This document shows, piece by piece, positions 34,335 to 46,561 of a stretch of 64,000 bases of DNA. Position 1 is the first letter of the stretch; the number at the start of each line of letters is the position of its first letter. Position numbers and translations under genes: made by a program. Source of the stretch: Pseudoneurospora amorphoporcata (taxonomy: Eukaryota; Ascomycota; Sordariomycetes; Sordariales; Sordariaceae); the NCBI GenBank assembly GCA_033297205.1, contig MU859217.1, positions 21,323-85,322 of the forward strand. The letters are read 5' to 3'. The notes beneath the pieces are model-generated. The model ran no database searches. It saw only the letters and a program-made list of their open reading frames with translations, and was not told the origin of the DNA.

Positions 34335-35457
34335 TCACTCATCATCTATGACTATGCATGACTGCCCCTTTTCACCATCACAGCCTGGCTTCTGAGGCCT
34401 CCCCTCCTTAGCCCATCGAAACGAAATCTCCACAAGATCGCGATACCCCCGGAGGTGCATCATTTGCAAGTACCGATCCAGCTCCTCGTCCGTCCGTCCT
34501 TTATCAAGCAAATCAACCGGCAGCGTCACCACCGTTGGGTTATGCTTCTCAGAAGAAGCAGTAATGTTGTTGTCCTCCCACCTAATCTGCACTTTCTCCA
34601 GATAAACCTGCCAACCTTCAAGCAAAGCCCTTTGGTAGTACCCTTCGGCATCGATAACACTGAGAGTAGCATCGTCATCATCATCACTGATATCGTCATC
34701 AAAGGGATCATCATCAACCTCAACAGCCTGATGATGCGTCCACCTCCCTTCCTTCCGCATCCCCCTCATTCCCCTCCGCTCCATCTCCCTCTCCCTCTCC
34801 TCCCTCATTCCCACCTTTCTCAACCTCTCCCTCTCCCTCTTCGCCTCTTCCAACCCCGCATGGTACTCCAAAACCTGCCTCCTGATCCCCTCCCTCAACC
34901 CCCGGTGGAAAGCCTCCACGGGCTTCCGTGAAGCGACGGAAAGAACCACCTGGAAGGCGGATAGAGGGGGCAGAGGAGGGATGTCACCACCGCCGAGACC
35001 GAGATCTTCAACACTCTGCCCCTGGTGCTGGGGCTTTGGCTTTGGCTTTGTCAGATTGGCATTGGCCAGGAGGGGCCAGGGCCGGAGGGGGGCAGGCGGG
35101 GGCGGGGGTGAGTATGAGTCCTCGACTGTTGGGAGAACTTCTTGAGCTGCAGAAGAAGAAGACGGCTCGGGATAGGGCGAAGGGGTTATAGGGTTGGTGT
35201 TGGTGTTGGTATTAGGGGTGATCTCGTGGAGAAGGGCACGGAAGGTGATGCCTTCTGTTTCGGACCAGGGGATGGTAAGGTCTGGTAAGGGCTTCTTGGC
35301 CGGAGGGGGGTTTTAAATCGTTGCCATTTGTGAGGTGGGCTGGCCTAGTTCGTTTGAGGTTCTGGCTATCAGGTCGTCCACGGCTGGTTGAGAGTGTTGA
35401 TGTTTACCGTCTGGTTTGTGGTCTATAGATTTTGGATTTCAGCCACTTGGATGCCAT
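34335..35457 (-). CDS. Fungal hypothetical protein, 5' end doubtful or broken
   Basis: A minus-strand frame is open without a stop from 35312 to 34335: PPAKKPLPDLTIPWSETEGI, a Pro-rich segment, a charged helix (EEAKRERERLRKVGMREERE), an acidic patch (DDDISDDDDD) and a C-terminal domain (YYQRALLEGWQVYLEKVQI, LDRYLQMMHLRGYRDLVEI, FRWAKEGRPQ). It looks coding, but its first Met is deep inside. The same frame continues upstream as AVDDLIARTSNELGQPTSQM and is cut by one TAA at 35313-35315, which would be CAA with one C-to-T change. An ATG at 35455-35457 (MASKWLKSKIYRPQ) in another frame may be the true start if an intron or indel links them. I cannot decide between an unseen splice, a sequencing error and a recent pseudogene. 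Family unknown. Confidence 0.5.
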
Positions 35458-35656
35458 CTTGTCCGGTTATATATGTAGCAGTTTGGACCTCACGACTACC
35501 GGAGCACCATCGAAATGATCTCAAGAGGGCTTTCAGGTTGTTGACAATCCAGCTCCTGTAATTGTCCCTGTGCACACTCAATATTTAGATTGGTTTCTGA
35601 ATGTCTGAAGTTATCATGTACTGTTGTCATGATAAAGCAGACGGCAACATAGCATA

Positions 35657-35930
35657 CAAGCTAATACTGGTTTGTTCGTTAGCTCGGTACTCTTAACATA
35701 ACTGGACGAGATCGATCCTGAACTGTCCCAAACCTTACAAAGACAAGATGTAATGGCTAGTTATAGATCAGAAAGGCGTTAAGAAGATTCAATATGGCAT
35801 ATCGAACTTCCAAAGCGGCATATTGTCATGGTTATAGAGCAAAACGGTTCAATCAGATTTGGTAGGTAGCGCCCAAGAAAATTGACGCGAGGTAACGACC
35901 TAAGGTAACAAACAAACCCGTATTGGACTG
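35657..35930. mobile_element. MITE copy 2 (TA-flanked, inverted ends)
   Basis: 274 bp with imperfect terminal inverted repeats of about 35-40 bp: left end CAAGCTAATACTGGTTTGTT, right end (reverse complement) CAGTCCAATACGGGTTTGTT. It is flanked by TA at 35655-35656 and 35931-35932. In reverse orientation it matches the element at 47259 through its interior as well (shared AGGTTTGGGACAGTT, GATATGCCAT and TAGCCATTA). No coding capacity. TA target duplications and CAGT-type ends point to a miniature element mobilised by a Tc1/mariner-class transposase. Confidence 0.8.
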
Positions 35931-36436
35931 TAAAGCAGATGACGATGCAGCATGCCTGCTTCCGCTCTCACGCACAAGTCGAACATGGCACAAAGAACAG
36001 GCTGTTTGTTCCCCAGCTCGGAGTCTGCTCTGAAAACCAAGCTTCATTTCGCACTGATGCGTTGGTGTTTGGCAGAAGCCACAAAGTGAAAGTGGAAGCA
36101 GAGGCTCATTCATGGCAGTGCGTAGGAGGGAGCCTATAGAACACACGCGTTCTGCACTGCCTAGCTCGTTTGCTGCCTAGCACGATGATAGAAGTGTAGT
36201 CTAAAGCGGAGAATTTCCCGTCTAAGCCATGGGTGGCAGCTGTCGCTCTCTGCCGGCGGCAGCCGCTGGTTGTCTGATTGGTACAACCTGTTTCGGGACA
36301 GCTGCGCTGAATGGGGAGATAAACGCCAAGGAAGCCCACACCAGGCACCCCATTGCCTCTTTTCATTCAACACGAACGAAAGGACAATCAATCATTGGAG
36401 TCACTGTCATACAACATGATGCCCGAAGGAAACAGC

Positions 36437-36444
36437 TATATAAT
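36437..36444 (+). promoter_or_regulatory. TATA-like box of the VIT/VWA gene
   Basis: TATATAAT about 170 bases before the ATG at 36611, followed by a pyrimidine-rich leader. The placement suits a core promoter; no experimental support. Confidence 0.4.
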
Positions 36445-36610
36445 GACCGCGCTCGATGTCCTGTCTCAATTTATCTCCAGTCAGACTCTCTCACCTCCCC
36501 ATCTTTTCATGCTGCTATCATCCTTCCCTCCCTAGCTGATCCCCTCCACAACACGGCATCACAAACAACAATACCCCATACAATCACTTCAACTTCCACC
36601 CCATCACACC

Positions 36611-39600
36611 ATGTTCGGACGAATGTATGGTCATGCTAGCCATGGCCATGTCACTGGTCTTTACTACACCGAACCGCTCAATGAATGGCATCTCCAACGA
36701 CGCTATCTCCCCCACCTAGAACTCTCCGTCTACACGCACATTGTAGGCTCATCAAGCAGAACCACTCTGACACAGACCTATGTCAACCCTTTTGTTGAAA
36801 AGAGTATCCCAGAACTGAGATACACCTTCCCGCTGTATGATGGCGTCTCCGTCGTTGGTTTCGTCTGCACCATCAACGGCGACAGAGTGATAAGAGGAGT
36901 AGTCAAAGAAAAGTCCCAAGCTAGGAAAGTGTACCAGGAAGCTGTCGACCGAGGCGAAACTGCTGGCCTGTTGGAACAGCTTCCCAATGCCAGTGATGTC
37001 TTCACCACCACTGTTGGCAACGTCCCTTCTGGCGCTTCTCTCAAGGTGGAGATCACATATCTGGGCGAGCTAAAGAATGACGCCGGAGTGGATGGAATCC
37101 GCTACACCATCCCAACCTCTGTTGCTCCTCGCTACGGTGATTTCCCCGGTACCCTTCTCGATGCTCCCCAAGCCGTTACCAAGTCTGGTATCCAGATCAC
37201 TGTCGATGTTGAGACGCCGAATGGCTCAAACATCAAGAGCATCCAGTCCCCGTCCCACCCCATCTCTGTCACCATCGGCAACACCTCCTCTGGAGCAGCT
37301 GCCGGCACTGATGTGTCACTGCAGAAAGCCTCCGCTACCCTTGCCCTTGGCACCGCAGAGCTAGCCCAGGATTTCATCCTCCAGGTGGTTGCCACCAACA
37401 CAGGCAATCCGATTGCCCTGCTCGAAACACACCCTGATATTCCCCAGCAGCGGGCCTTGATGGCGACACTGGTGCCAAAGTTCAATCTGCCCTCGTCACG
37501 CCCCGAGATCGTCTTTGTCTGTGACCGCTCTGGCTCCATGGGCGGTGCTCGAATCGAAGGCCTCAAGTCTGCTCTTCGGATTTTCCTCAAGTCCATCCCC
37601 GTGGGCGCCAAGTTCAATATTTGTTCATTCGGTTCAAGGCACGAGTTTCTATTTCCAGATGGCTCCCGGTCGTATGACCAGGAGAGTCTCAGCCGAGCAA
37701 TGGAATACACGAATTGGATGCAGGCCGATTTTGGAGGCACCGAGATGTATCGACCACTCGAAGCTGCGTTCGAGAAGCGCTACAAAGATATGGAACTGGA
37801 GGTCTTCTTGCTCACTGACGGCGAGATCTGGGATCAGGAACGGTTGTTCATCATGATCAACAAGAAGGTGTCGGAGTCCAAGGGCGCCATCCGCTTGTTC
37901 ACCTTGGGAATTGGCAATGATGTCAGCCATGCTCTCATCGAAGGCGTCGCTCGTGCTGGCAATGCGTTTGCCCAGTCCGTTACCGATGATGAGAAGATGA
38001 ACGCCAAGGTGGTTAGGATGCTCAAGGCGGGTCTGACTCCTCACATCAAGGACTACACTTTGGAGATAAAGTACGACAAGGCTTCTGAGGTGGAAGCCAA
38101 GAGCAAAAACGCGGGAGGCGATGACCTTGAAATTGACGATGACTTCGAAATCGTCGAAAAGGTCCACGACTCTTTGGCCATCCGTCTCGCCGAGGACAAG
38201 ACTTCTGGCGGCGCTGACAAGCCAGCCGAGCCCGTCAAGCCGATTTCCCTCTTCAACCCCTCAGCCGTTCTCGATACCGAGATGCCCGACGCTGATATCG
38301 ACACAGCTTCCGGAGGGAAGTACTCACACGTCCCCTCAGTCCCCGAGCCCAAGATCCTCCAAGCGCCATTCGCCATTCCTCCACTCTACCCTTTCATCAG
38401 GACCACCGTGTACCTACTGCTCTCCCCCGGCACGACCCAGAAAACACCCAAATCAGTCGTTCTCCGCGCCACTTCTGTCCACGGGCCTCTCGAGCTTGAG
38501 ATCCCAGTTGCCGTGCTGGAACAAAAGGGCCAGACGATCCACCAGCTCGCCGCCCGCAAAGCCGTGCAGGAGCTGGAAGAGGGTCGCGGCTGGCTATACC
38601 ACGCCAAGGACTCTGAGGATCCAGAGCAGAAGCTTCTCAAGGAAAAGTACGAGGGCCGCTTCTCCGATATGGTGGAGAGAGAGGCCGTCAGGTTAGGCGT
38701 CACCTTCCAGGTGGGAAGCAAGTGGTGCAGTTATGTCGCGGTGGAGAAGGACCGGACTGAGCACGAAGTGAAGCAGCAGGTTTCCGGATCTTCCTTGACT
38801 GAGGATGAGGACAGCTCTAAGTCTGAGTCTGTCAATGTCAATGTCAATAGACGAGGGGCCTCGCGCTTCCTCGCTTCCTCAGGTTCTTCAGCTGTTTCTG
38901 ATGAGGTCGTTGTCAAGAAGCGAAGTATGGGAGGAAAGAGTAAGGCTTCCTTCGATGTCGATTCCCATTATTTGGCATCTCCTGTCGGAGGAAATGCCTT
39001 TGGTCAGCTGAATGCTGCTAGGTGTTCTCTGAGATCGACTGGCGGGGGCGTCTTTGGTGCATACCAGGCTCCGCCGCCAAATTCTTCACGTCCTATGGCA
39101 AGTCTGTTTGGTGGAAGTCAGGGTAAGTCAGATTCTTCTTGTGGCATTTCGCCGTCGAGGCTGTATTCTATGCTGTCGGGTTGCCCTTCCTATCGAGTGA
39201 CCATGCCTCCTCCTACTCTCTGCTGTTCTCAATCACTTTCTGGTGACACTTTTTCTGTTCCACCAAATCCTTTGGACTTTCAACGTGTCCCATTTCCTTC
39301 TACTCTCGATTCTAAAGACTTGGTTCCACTTGACTCCTTGGACTCTTTCTTTGTTCCATCTACTTCTGATTCTGATTCTGACGATATCGTTCCACCTACA
39401 GCAGTACAGATGACCCCACTTAAAGTCGTCGGGGGCGCAGCCCCAGCCTCCATATCTGCCATTAGCCTCTTCGGCGCCTCAGTCTCTCATAGTTCAGGTA
39501 GGCTTTTTGCTCTCAGCCCCTTCCGAATCAATATCCCAAGAGCTGTCAAAGCCTTTACCCGTTTCTGTTTCCAGAGTCCAGTTCGCTAACAAACCTCACA

Positions 39601-39951
39601 GAATCCACCGATGTCAAACCCGAGATGGCGACACCCCTCGAACCGCTCGAAGCCCTTGTAAACCTCCAGCAATTTGATGGTTCCTGGTCTTGGAGTCAGC
39701 AACTGCTTGATATTTTGGGACAGTCTCAGTCGACGGAGGAGCGCTATGGAGTGTCTGTTCCAAATACAAACATCCTCGCCACAGCTTTGGTGCTGGCGTA
39801 TTTGGAGGTCAAGCTGGCAGACGAAGAGGATGAATGGGAAATATTGGCTGATAAGGCTAGGGAGTGGTTGAGGAGTGAGCTTGCCAGCTCTGGCCAGCAG
39901 GGTCTCTTGTCGGTTGAGGAGTATGTGGAGAAGATTAAGCAGGCTTTGTAG
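36611..39951 (+). CDS. VIT and von Willebrand A domain protein
   Basis: Exons 36611-39497 and 39602-39951 join G|AA (GTAGGC...CACAG) and give 1078 aa. Residues about 10-140 are a VIT domain (RYTFPLYDGVSVVGFVC, RGVVKEKSQARKVYQEAV). A VWA domain starts near residue 298 with an intact metal site D305-R-S-G-S309 (FVCDRSGSMGGARIEG) and FLLTDGEIWD. This VIT-VWA pairing is seen in inter-alpha-trypsin inhibitor heavy chains and in cytosolic PARP4-like proteins. Fungal members lack a signal peptide and have no agreed role. Residues about 740-965 are Ser/Pro-rich and poorly conserved-looking (DSDSDD), with a possible extra intron at a GTAAGT near 39123. The last 116 residues (LVNLQQFDGSWSW) match the C-terminal module of the family. 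Confidence 0.87.
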
Positions 39952-40605
39952 GGGATTGGATAATTATAAGGTCGTTTTGGATTGCTTGTTGATGGTAGAA
40001 TGAGCATTTGCAGGATCAATCATCACTTTAGGTAGTTTCAAGCAGAGAGATAATTAACTCTTTTCCCTAGCGTTGTTTCCCCTGTGATAGACACCTTTAC
40101 TTTGACAGTGATGTCCAACAAGTGTATCGAACAGCACAGCCAAACCTCCCCTATGCCCTTTCGTAGTCCCCCTCACGCTCAACTCTCGTAGCGACCCCTC
40201 CCGATCTCAGATCACAGATCAGCGGGAAAGGCGGCAGATCAACACTCTCCATTGACACCTACCGACATCTACAATACAACTTAACCTCCTGCTCTCAACC
40301 TTCAACGATTGACCACATGACTCTGACTATCACCCAGCCATATACATACAGGCGCTTGGAATCTTCAATATCCCCGCCCCGCTTTCTTCCATCGTCGTCA
40401 TAATACAGATCTTGAACGTCACGGTCTCATGGTTACATGCGAGCGGGCGGCCAGGCAGGCGGTGGAGTGGGAAATGCGGGAGGGTCTCACTTGGTTTTTC
40501 TAGGGAAAGGAGCCAGGGAGCCAGGTTCTAGTGCTTTTCGTAACGTAACAAAGCGAGACATTGGCATGTTAAGTCGATGAAGGAATGGTCCACGATGTCC
40601 TTCTT
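39952..40605. other. VIT/VWA 3' flank
   Basis: 650 bases of downstream sequence. No gene or repeat recognised. Confidence 0.4.
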
Positions 40606-40942
40606 TTAGAATTTCTCAGGTTTCTGTTTCTTGGCGCGGTTGACAACGGCCTGGGCTGCAAACGTAGGTTATATAAGTCTGCCCCAATTTAGAGAGTGGA
40701 AAATGCACGTAATTTACGTTCCGTCCCCCTTGTATAAAAGTGAGATTCTTTGGTCACGCATCCACCCAGGTGGGTGTGATTCAATTCCCTGGTTCCCATA
40801 GACGTTAGTTACATCAACGAATGAACGTGGGAAAGGGTTGTGGTGTAACAATGGACTGTAACCTTAACCTTGTTTACCTACCTTGGTGAACCGGGGTGAA
40901 CGAGCTTCTTTGTTTCATTCTGCCAAAGAAGGCTTGTTGCAT
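40606..40942 (-). CDS. Possible small spliced protein (36 aa)
   Basis: Two short blocks fit one gene: exon 40882-40942 (MQQAFFGRMKQRSSFTPVHQ) and exon 40606-40655 (AQAVVNRAKKQKPEKF, stop), with GTAGGT and TTTGCAG borders, matching phase, and a 226-nt intron. The product would be a 36-residue basic peptide. I recognise no family, and short spliced frames can arise by chance. The lysine-rich tail followed directly by a stop is the only coding-like sign. Confidence 0.3.
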
Positions 40943-41823
40943 ATACGCCGATGGAAAGAATGAACGGGACACCGGGCTTGACATACATGGGTTGAAGACT
41001 TTCCCTTGTGTGTCCCATGAAAAAAATGAATGATGCTGGGTAGAGTAGTTGAGTAGGTATCTTTTAAGTATAACACATTGCAACCACAACCAACACCACC
41101 ACAGCATCATCATCGAAGCACAACATGAACTAGGTATCACCATCCACCACAACGTGGATTTTTTTGAGGGTAGTCGCTCGCTCGCTTCTTTTCTCTATAC
41201 GAGCCTGCGGTTGACCGTTTCTCGGCCGAGCTGGTTTTCGATTGACTGATTGACTGACTGCCATGGCCTTGGAAGTTCTGGAACTGACATCTCATGATCA
41301 TTACAGGTTGAGATGGAATGTTTGGCCATTATGGAGGTGGTGTCCTTATTTCCCCACCAAATAGAAGACTGCACTGGATCTCGGCAATTGGATACCTAGG
41401 TAGAAAGGAGATGCAGATCTTTAGATCCAGCGCCCGTGTGCTCATCGTAAATGGTCAGTATGTAAACTAAACCTGGTGAACGGACCCAACACCGGCGATC
41501 CTAAAAGAGTTTGGCATGTTTGGTGACACTGACGTATCCTATCTGACCGGCATTCGCATGAGTCGAGTAACCCATCTTATGGGTTGATGCATCGCCAGTA
41601 CGTAATCTATCTGAACTTGATCCAACGACATGTGCCATCCCATCATCTTCTTTAATATAAACTTAGCGGGGCCCCCTGCAAACCGATGCATATGTATCAA
41701 GGCATATACTTGACCTCCCCCAAGTTCCTTGAGTTTCCAAGAACTCAAGAACTTCCCCCTTCCTACATCCTCATCCATCCCCGGCGACCGTCGGTGTTAA
41801 CGGTCAATCGCACGAAAATCACG
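40943..41823. other. Upstream region of the GH2 gene
   Basis: 880 bases, AT-richer than the genes beside it, presumably containing the GH2 promoter. No other feature seen. Confidence 0.4.
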
Positions 41824-44035
41824 ATGGCACCCATTTCTCTCCTCTCATTGTCTCTGAGCTTGCTCACACTGACACCCCCTTCCCTCGCATCCGCCATCCG
41901 TCAAGGCGCGGCAAACCCGCCCAAGATCCCATACGGTCCCAACGGAACCGGAGCAGGAGAAAGCCAAGCGCAGCTCTACGCCCCTCAACCCGCCCTGCTC
42001 ACCACGGAATGGACTGCCTCCGTGGGCTCCGATCCCTCTAAGCACTGGGCGCAACATCCGCGCCCACAGCTGAAGCGAGACGACAAGTGGTGGCAGAGCC
42101 TCAATGGGATTTGGCGATATCAAAATGCTCACTTTGCTTCGTCGGCTTGGCTGAATATGGACCTCGAGAGTATTACTCCGGAGGTTAAAGTTGGAGGAGT
42201 AGAGGGATACGATGGCGGTGCTGATGGGGGGGTTATAGAAGAGAAGGAGACGCTGATCCCGTCTTGCATTGAGAGCGGATTCAGTGGTTTGGCCGAGACG
42301 AACGTGACTGGGATGTATTTCAAGCGGACGCTGGAGATCCCAGACGAGTGGGTGAACGAGACTGGAAGGAGGGTGTTGATACACTTCGAAGCAGTTGATT
42401 ACGAGGCGATGATTCACGTGAATGACCACAAGCTGGGGCATAACGTAGGCGGGTATTTCCGGTTTACGGTCGATGCGACGAACGCATTGAAGAAGGGGAA
42501 GGGGAAGAATGAGTTGCAGGTTTTGGTCCGGGATCCGACTGATGAGCTGGGCTCTTATACGCCGCATGGGAAGCAGACGAGGACGCCATCGCATATCTTC
42601 TATACTCCATGCACGGGGATTTGGCAGTCTGTGTGGATGGAGAGTGTCCCGGGGGATAACTACATCAGTGATCTAGATGTTGCGGCTGATATGGGAGGAA
42701 AAAGTAAGTGAACTAACCTGTGATGTTTTGGAGATCCATGCTGACGAAGAGTCAAGTAACCATGACGGTGCACTCCAACAGTAACGCCACGACTCCGGTA
42801 AAAGTTTCCATCCTTGAAGGCGGTACCGAAGTTGCGACACACGATGGCTCGTCAAACCAAGAGTTCTCGTTCCAAGTTCCTGACCCCAAGCTGTGGTCTC
42901 CCGACTCCCCGACGCTATACAATATTAGCGTGACGATGAGCGACGACCAAATCACGAGCTACACCGGTTTCAGGACAGTTTCGAAGGGAATAGTGAACGG
43001 GATCCAGCGCCCTCTTTTGAACGGCAAGTTCGTCTTCCAGTTCGGGCCCCTGGACCAAGGATACTGGCCGGATGGCATCTACTTGCCTCCCACCGAGGAG
43101 GCGATGCTGTATGATCTTGACTTGATCAAAAGCCTGGGGATGAATATGGTTCGGAAGCATGTAAGTGCAGCTCATGACGACATAGCTTGGAGAGACACTC
43201 ACCCGTTTGCCCAGATCAAAGTCGAACCCCAGCTCTACTATCACGCCTGCGACAAACTCGGTCTCCTCGTCATCCAGGACATGCCCTCCATGCGCCCCGC
43301 GGCCAGTTCGGCGAACGACTTTCCTACACCCCTTCAACAAGCCGAGTTTGAGCGCCAGCTCAGCGTCATGGTACAGCAATTCAAGCACCACCCCAGTATC
43401 GTTACTTGGGTAATCTACAACGAGGGTTGGGGCCAAACCCACGATGACGGCAACTACCCCGAGTTCCATATCACTGACACCATCCGCGCGCTTGACCCGA
43501 CAAGACTGATCGATTCGGTAACTGGTTGGTTCGATCATGGAGCTGGTGATTTCCATGACAACCACCACTACGCCAGCCCTCAGTGCGGTACACCCTGGCA
43601 TAGCAGTCCCAATACGCCTTATGACCCCAACAGAATCGGCTTCCAAGGTGAATTCGGAGGAGTTGGGCATGTTCCGGATGCCAAAAAGTAAGATGCCGTT
43701 CCTTTATTCTCTTGTCGCGACGTATCACTAACAGACTCGCGCTCAACCCCAGCCTCTGGCCTGATCCCGCCGCAGTAGCCACAATTCCTGAAACATACGA
43801 GCTCGCTACCGACCTAGATGCGTACAACTACCGCACCCACGTGCTGCTTGGCGAGTTGCGCGACCAGGTGGAACGATATGCGTGCAGCGGTGCTGTGTAT
43901 ACACAGACGACGGATGTGGAAGGCGAGGTGAATGGCTTGGTAACGTATGACCGTCGCGTGGTGAGGGTTAATGTTACGCAGTGGAAGAGTGATATACAAG
44001 ATTTGTATGACGCTGCCGAAAAGAGAGTTTCATGA
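41824..44035 (+). CDS. Secreted glycoside hydrolase family 2 enzyme
   Basis: Exons 41824-42703, 42757-43160, 43215-43687 and 43753-44035 give 679 aa, all in phase. Residues 1-23 are a signal peptide (ISLLSLSLSLLTLTPPSLASA). A sugar-binding domain (RYQNAHFASSAW, TGMYFKRTLEIPDEW, HIFYTPCTGIWQSVWMESVP), an immunoglobulin-like domain and a TIM barrel follow. The catalytic pair is present: acid/base E498 in IYNEGWG and nucleophile E574 in FQGEFGG. GH2 includes beta-galactosidases, beta-mannosidases and beta-glucuronidases. The exact activity cannot be read here. The fourth exon was set at the CCCCAG acceptor because the nearer AACAG overlaps the branch site; it restores KNLWPDPAAV. The first ATG at 41686 precedes the signal peptide and was rejected. 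Confidence 0.9.
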
Positions 44036-44589
44036 AGGCCATTCAAAATACTTGTATTCCTCACGGTTAGCCAAGATAGATCGAGAGTTCCTGGAGGAAC
44101 GCATTCGATTCTTACATACAAAACCGGACTCGTCTGACAGTTCATAGCCTCTGTAAAGATTGCATAGAGTTAGATAATGATCAACACAGAATAATAATAT
44201 CGAGTATAGTCACTGACCTTCAGCTTTGAGAAGAAGAACTAACCGGGAACAATGCCATATATAGTGGTACGCTACACGTGTTAGCGGCCTGCACGACCTA
44301 GTTTTCAAGACACGGGGATGATCAATCGGCTCCAGGAGGACGGGCCGTAATGGATTGTCTGGTTGGGACTTATCATTAGCCACAAGAAAGATATTGTTCA
44401 CGAAGAAAATACATCAAACGTCCCACATCGGTTTGATAACCGTAATCCCCGTATTTCAACGGGCTGGGAAAAGAGCGATGCTGGTAAAATATGAACAAGA
44501 AGCACCGGCATATATCGTTGTATGAATGGTTTGGTGGTGGTGTTGCCCAAGTCCGGTCCCAGTAATCCAAGTGAATTGCGAATCCTATA
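44036..44589. other. Spacer between convergent genes
   Basis: 550 bases between the 3' ends of the GH2 gene and the NTF2-like gene. Nothing recognised. Confidence 0.4.
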
Positions 44590-45643
44590 TCATTTCTTGG
44601 TCTCAAACCCTTCCCGGATGGCCCTCATCTTGACGTCTTCTTCCTCATTCTTGGGGACCTTGACGATGAAGGGCATTGTCATTGCGAGTACCTTCCGGAA
44701 AGCCTAAGATGGAATTGGCGTTAGCAAAGTTTGAGTGACCTGCAGATCGCAGCAACGGTATCGCCAGAGCATACTACAATGGGCGGCAGCCACCAAGCTG
44801 CACTGCAATACCCCCAGAATGCGGCATTCAGGAGTTTCCTCATCATTCGCATCACCGTGTTGGCAAACCAAAACACTACCTATTCGGCGGAGGCATTCGC
44901 ATATTAGTCAAAGAGGCTTTCAAGGTTGTCTTTGCCAGATACCCCTGGACATACCTCACTGAGCGCTCCCTCAGGCAACTGCCCATCCCACCTATCCTCC
45001 ACTCTGTCAATCTTGCCATTGCCATCAACCCATATCTTGACTAAGCTGTGAATATCCTGTTGCTTGTTTGTTGACGGCAAGGTGTACTTGTTGTGGAGTT
45101 TGACCTCGATCGGATTTCCGGATGAGACGACCTCGTGGGACTGGATTTCAACAGGACTGAACATTTGTGCAAGGGCGTACCACTGTGCGGCGTATCGATT
45201 GTACCCCTTTGCCGTGGTGAGAGGGTCGATGAAGGTAGCATCAGGGTTCCAGAGGGAGAGGTGCTTGAGGGAAGGCTTTCCTTCGAAGAGCTGATGTGAA
45301 GAGACGGTAGTTAGCACCGAGGAGCGGACTTGGGCAGACTGTGTAGTTTGGGAGGCAGTCTTACATCTAGAACAGCGCCGACAAGCATCTTGTTGTACGG
45401 AGACAGTTCGACACCAGGAGCCTCGATAATCAAGTGATTGGCGACTCCTATTTGCTTCATGCTGGTTGGGACGGCTCCGATCCCGTTGTGGACTGTGGAG
45501 GCAGGCCTGTCCGCCATCTTCACCAAAGGTATCGTTATTCTGAGTGGTGGACATCTTGGCGGCTTCGCAACCGGTATACTGGCGTGTCTGGCCGCGCGGA
45601 GGATTGGGATCCTCGAGCGAGTTGCTACAAGTGTCGAGGTCAT
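44590..45643 (-). CDS. NTF2/SnoaL-like fold protein, possibly mitochondrial
   Basis: Exons 45365-45643, 44955-45290 and 44590-44703, all phase 0, give 242 aa. Residues 1-45 are rich in Arg, Ala, Ser and Pro (MTSTLVATRSRIPILRAARH) and lack acidic residues, like a mitochondrial presequence. The core (AVLDLFEGKPSLKHLSLWNP, DATFIDPLTTAKGYNRYAAQ, HNKYTLP, KIWVDGNGKIDRVEDRWDG) has the alternating aromatic and strand pattern of NTF2-like proteins that fungi carry without assigned function. The C-terminal exon (MTMPFIVKVPKNEEEDVKM) is charged. The ORF extends 13 codons upstream to another ATG; the inner start is preferred for the presequence. Confidence 0.75.
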
Positions 45644-46015
45644 GGAGGCGATGTCAAAATGATAAAAGATTTTAAGTAGCATGCAAACTGGTTAGCTAAA
45701 AGCCTGTCTTTGGAATGATGCTTTCTACTCGAAGGTAAGGTAACAAAAGGAATTTGGGGCAGTAAGATAGCATCAAAATTCGTCGGTCTCCATCTTCACA
45801 AGGAAGGAGAGCACCCAATGCAATGTCCTCTATGACCCGCCTTGGGAACGGCCACCTTCCCAAGGGTTCTAGCACGGACGACACCTGCTAGCGTGGGAAC
45901 GAGAAACAGGTGGACAATCGGGAACGTGTGAGGTCGGTGTTTGGGCCTTGCAGAAACGATTTGTTGATGCCTTCTCTTCCAACTTGGTACATCATCCGTG
46001 AATACGTTGCTCCCC
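45644..46015. other. Spacer, NTF2-like gene upstream region
   Basis: 370 bases between two minus-strand genes. It should hold the promoter of the NTF2-like gene. Nothing else seen. Confidence 0.4.
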
Positions 46016-46561
46016 TCATGCCACGGTCTGCGGAGAGTTTGCCCTGTACTCGTCGACAATGCTCTTGGCCTCGTCCATCTCATAATCGCCCGGATAGTCC
46101 AGTACCGAATCTCCAAATCGGTTTTTGGCTGTCGGATCAGCACCATGGGCGACCAGTGCCCTCAACACGTCGAGGTAGCCGAAACGCATTGCTGTATGTA
46201 CCGGCCGATCGCCCGTAAAGCGATTGGCCATGTTGAAGTATGTGGCCTTGTTTTCTTGGGAGCCGAGCAGGACTGCCAATGCCTCGATCGAAGCTGAGAC
46301 CGATATGCATGCTCCGTTAGTCTAGAGTCTCTAGCATACCTAATGCTGGCAGTGGAGGGGTCGATACTTACACCTTTGGCCCAACTGGGCTGCAATATGC
46401 GCCGCCGTTCTCTGGAAGTCGTCCTTGCAAGAAATCAAGACTTGTGCTTCGGTCACATTTTCCCGCCGAGCAAGACTTTTGACGACAGCGGCAAGTCCAG
46501 CAAGATCGCCCTGTCCCGCGCGCACAGAGATCGAGTGGGCTTCTTGGGGTGTAATGAACAT
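46016..46561 (-). CDS. Small ankyrin-repeat protein
   Basis: Exons 46372-46561 and 46016-46293 join T|CT (GTAAGT...TCAG) and give 155 aa. Ankyrin-type repeats are visible: DDFQRTAAHIAAQLGQRSSI, then TGDRPVHTAMRFGYLDVLRA with LVAHGADPTAKNRFGDSVLD. Residues 5-40 may be a weaker first repeat (ISVRAGQGDLAGLAAVVKSL). With two or three repeats and no other domain it is probably a protein-binding adaptor. The partner is unknown. Confidence 0.8.

Larger units (their letters stand above)
35458..36610. other. Spacer with a MITE and VWA promoter
   Basis: It holds MITE copy 2 (35657-35930) and, near its right end, a TATA-like box and pyrimidine-rich leader of the VIT/VWA gene. No protein gene seen. Confidence 0.55.
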
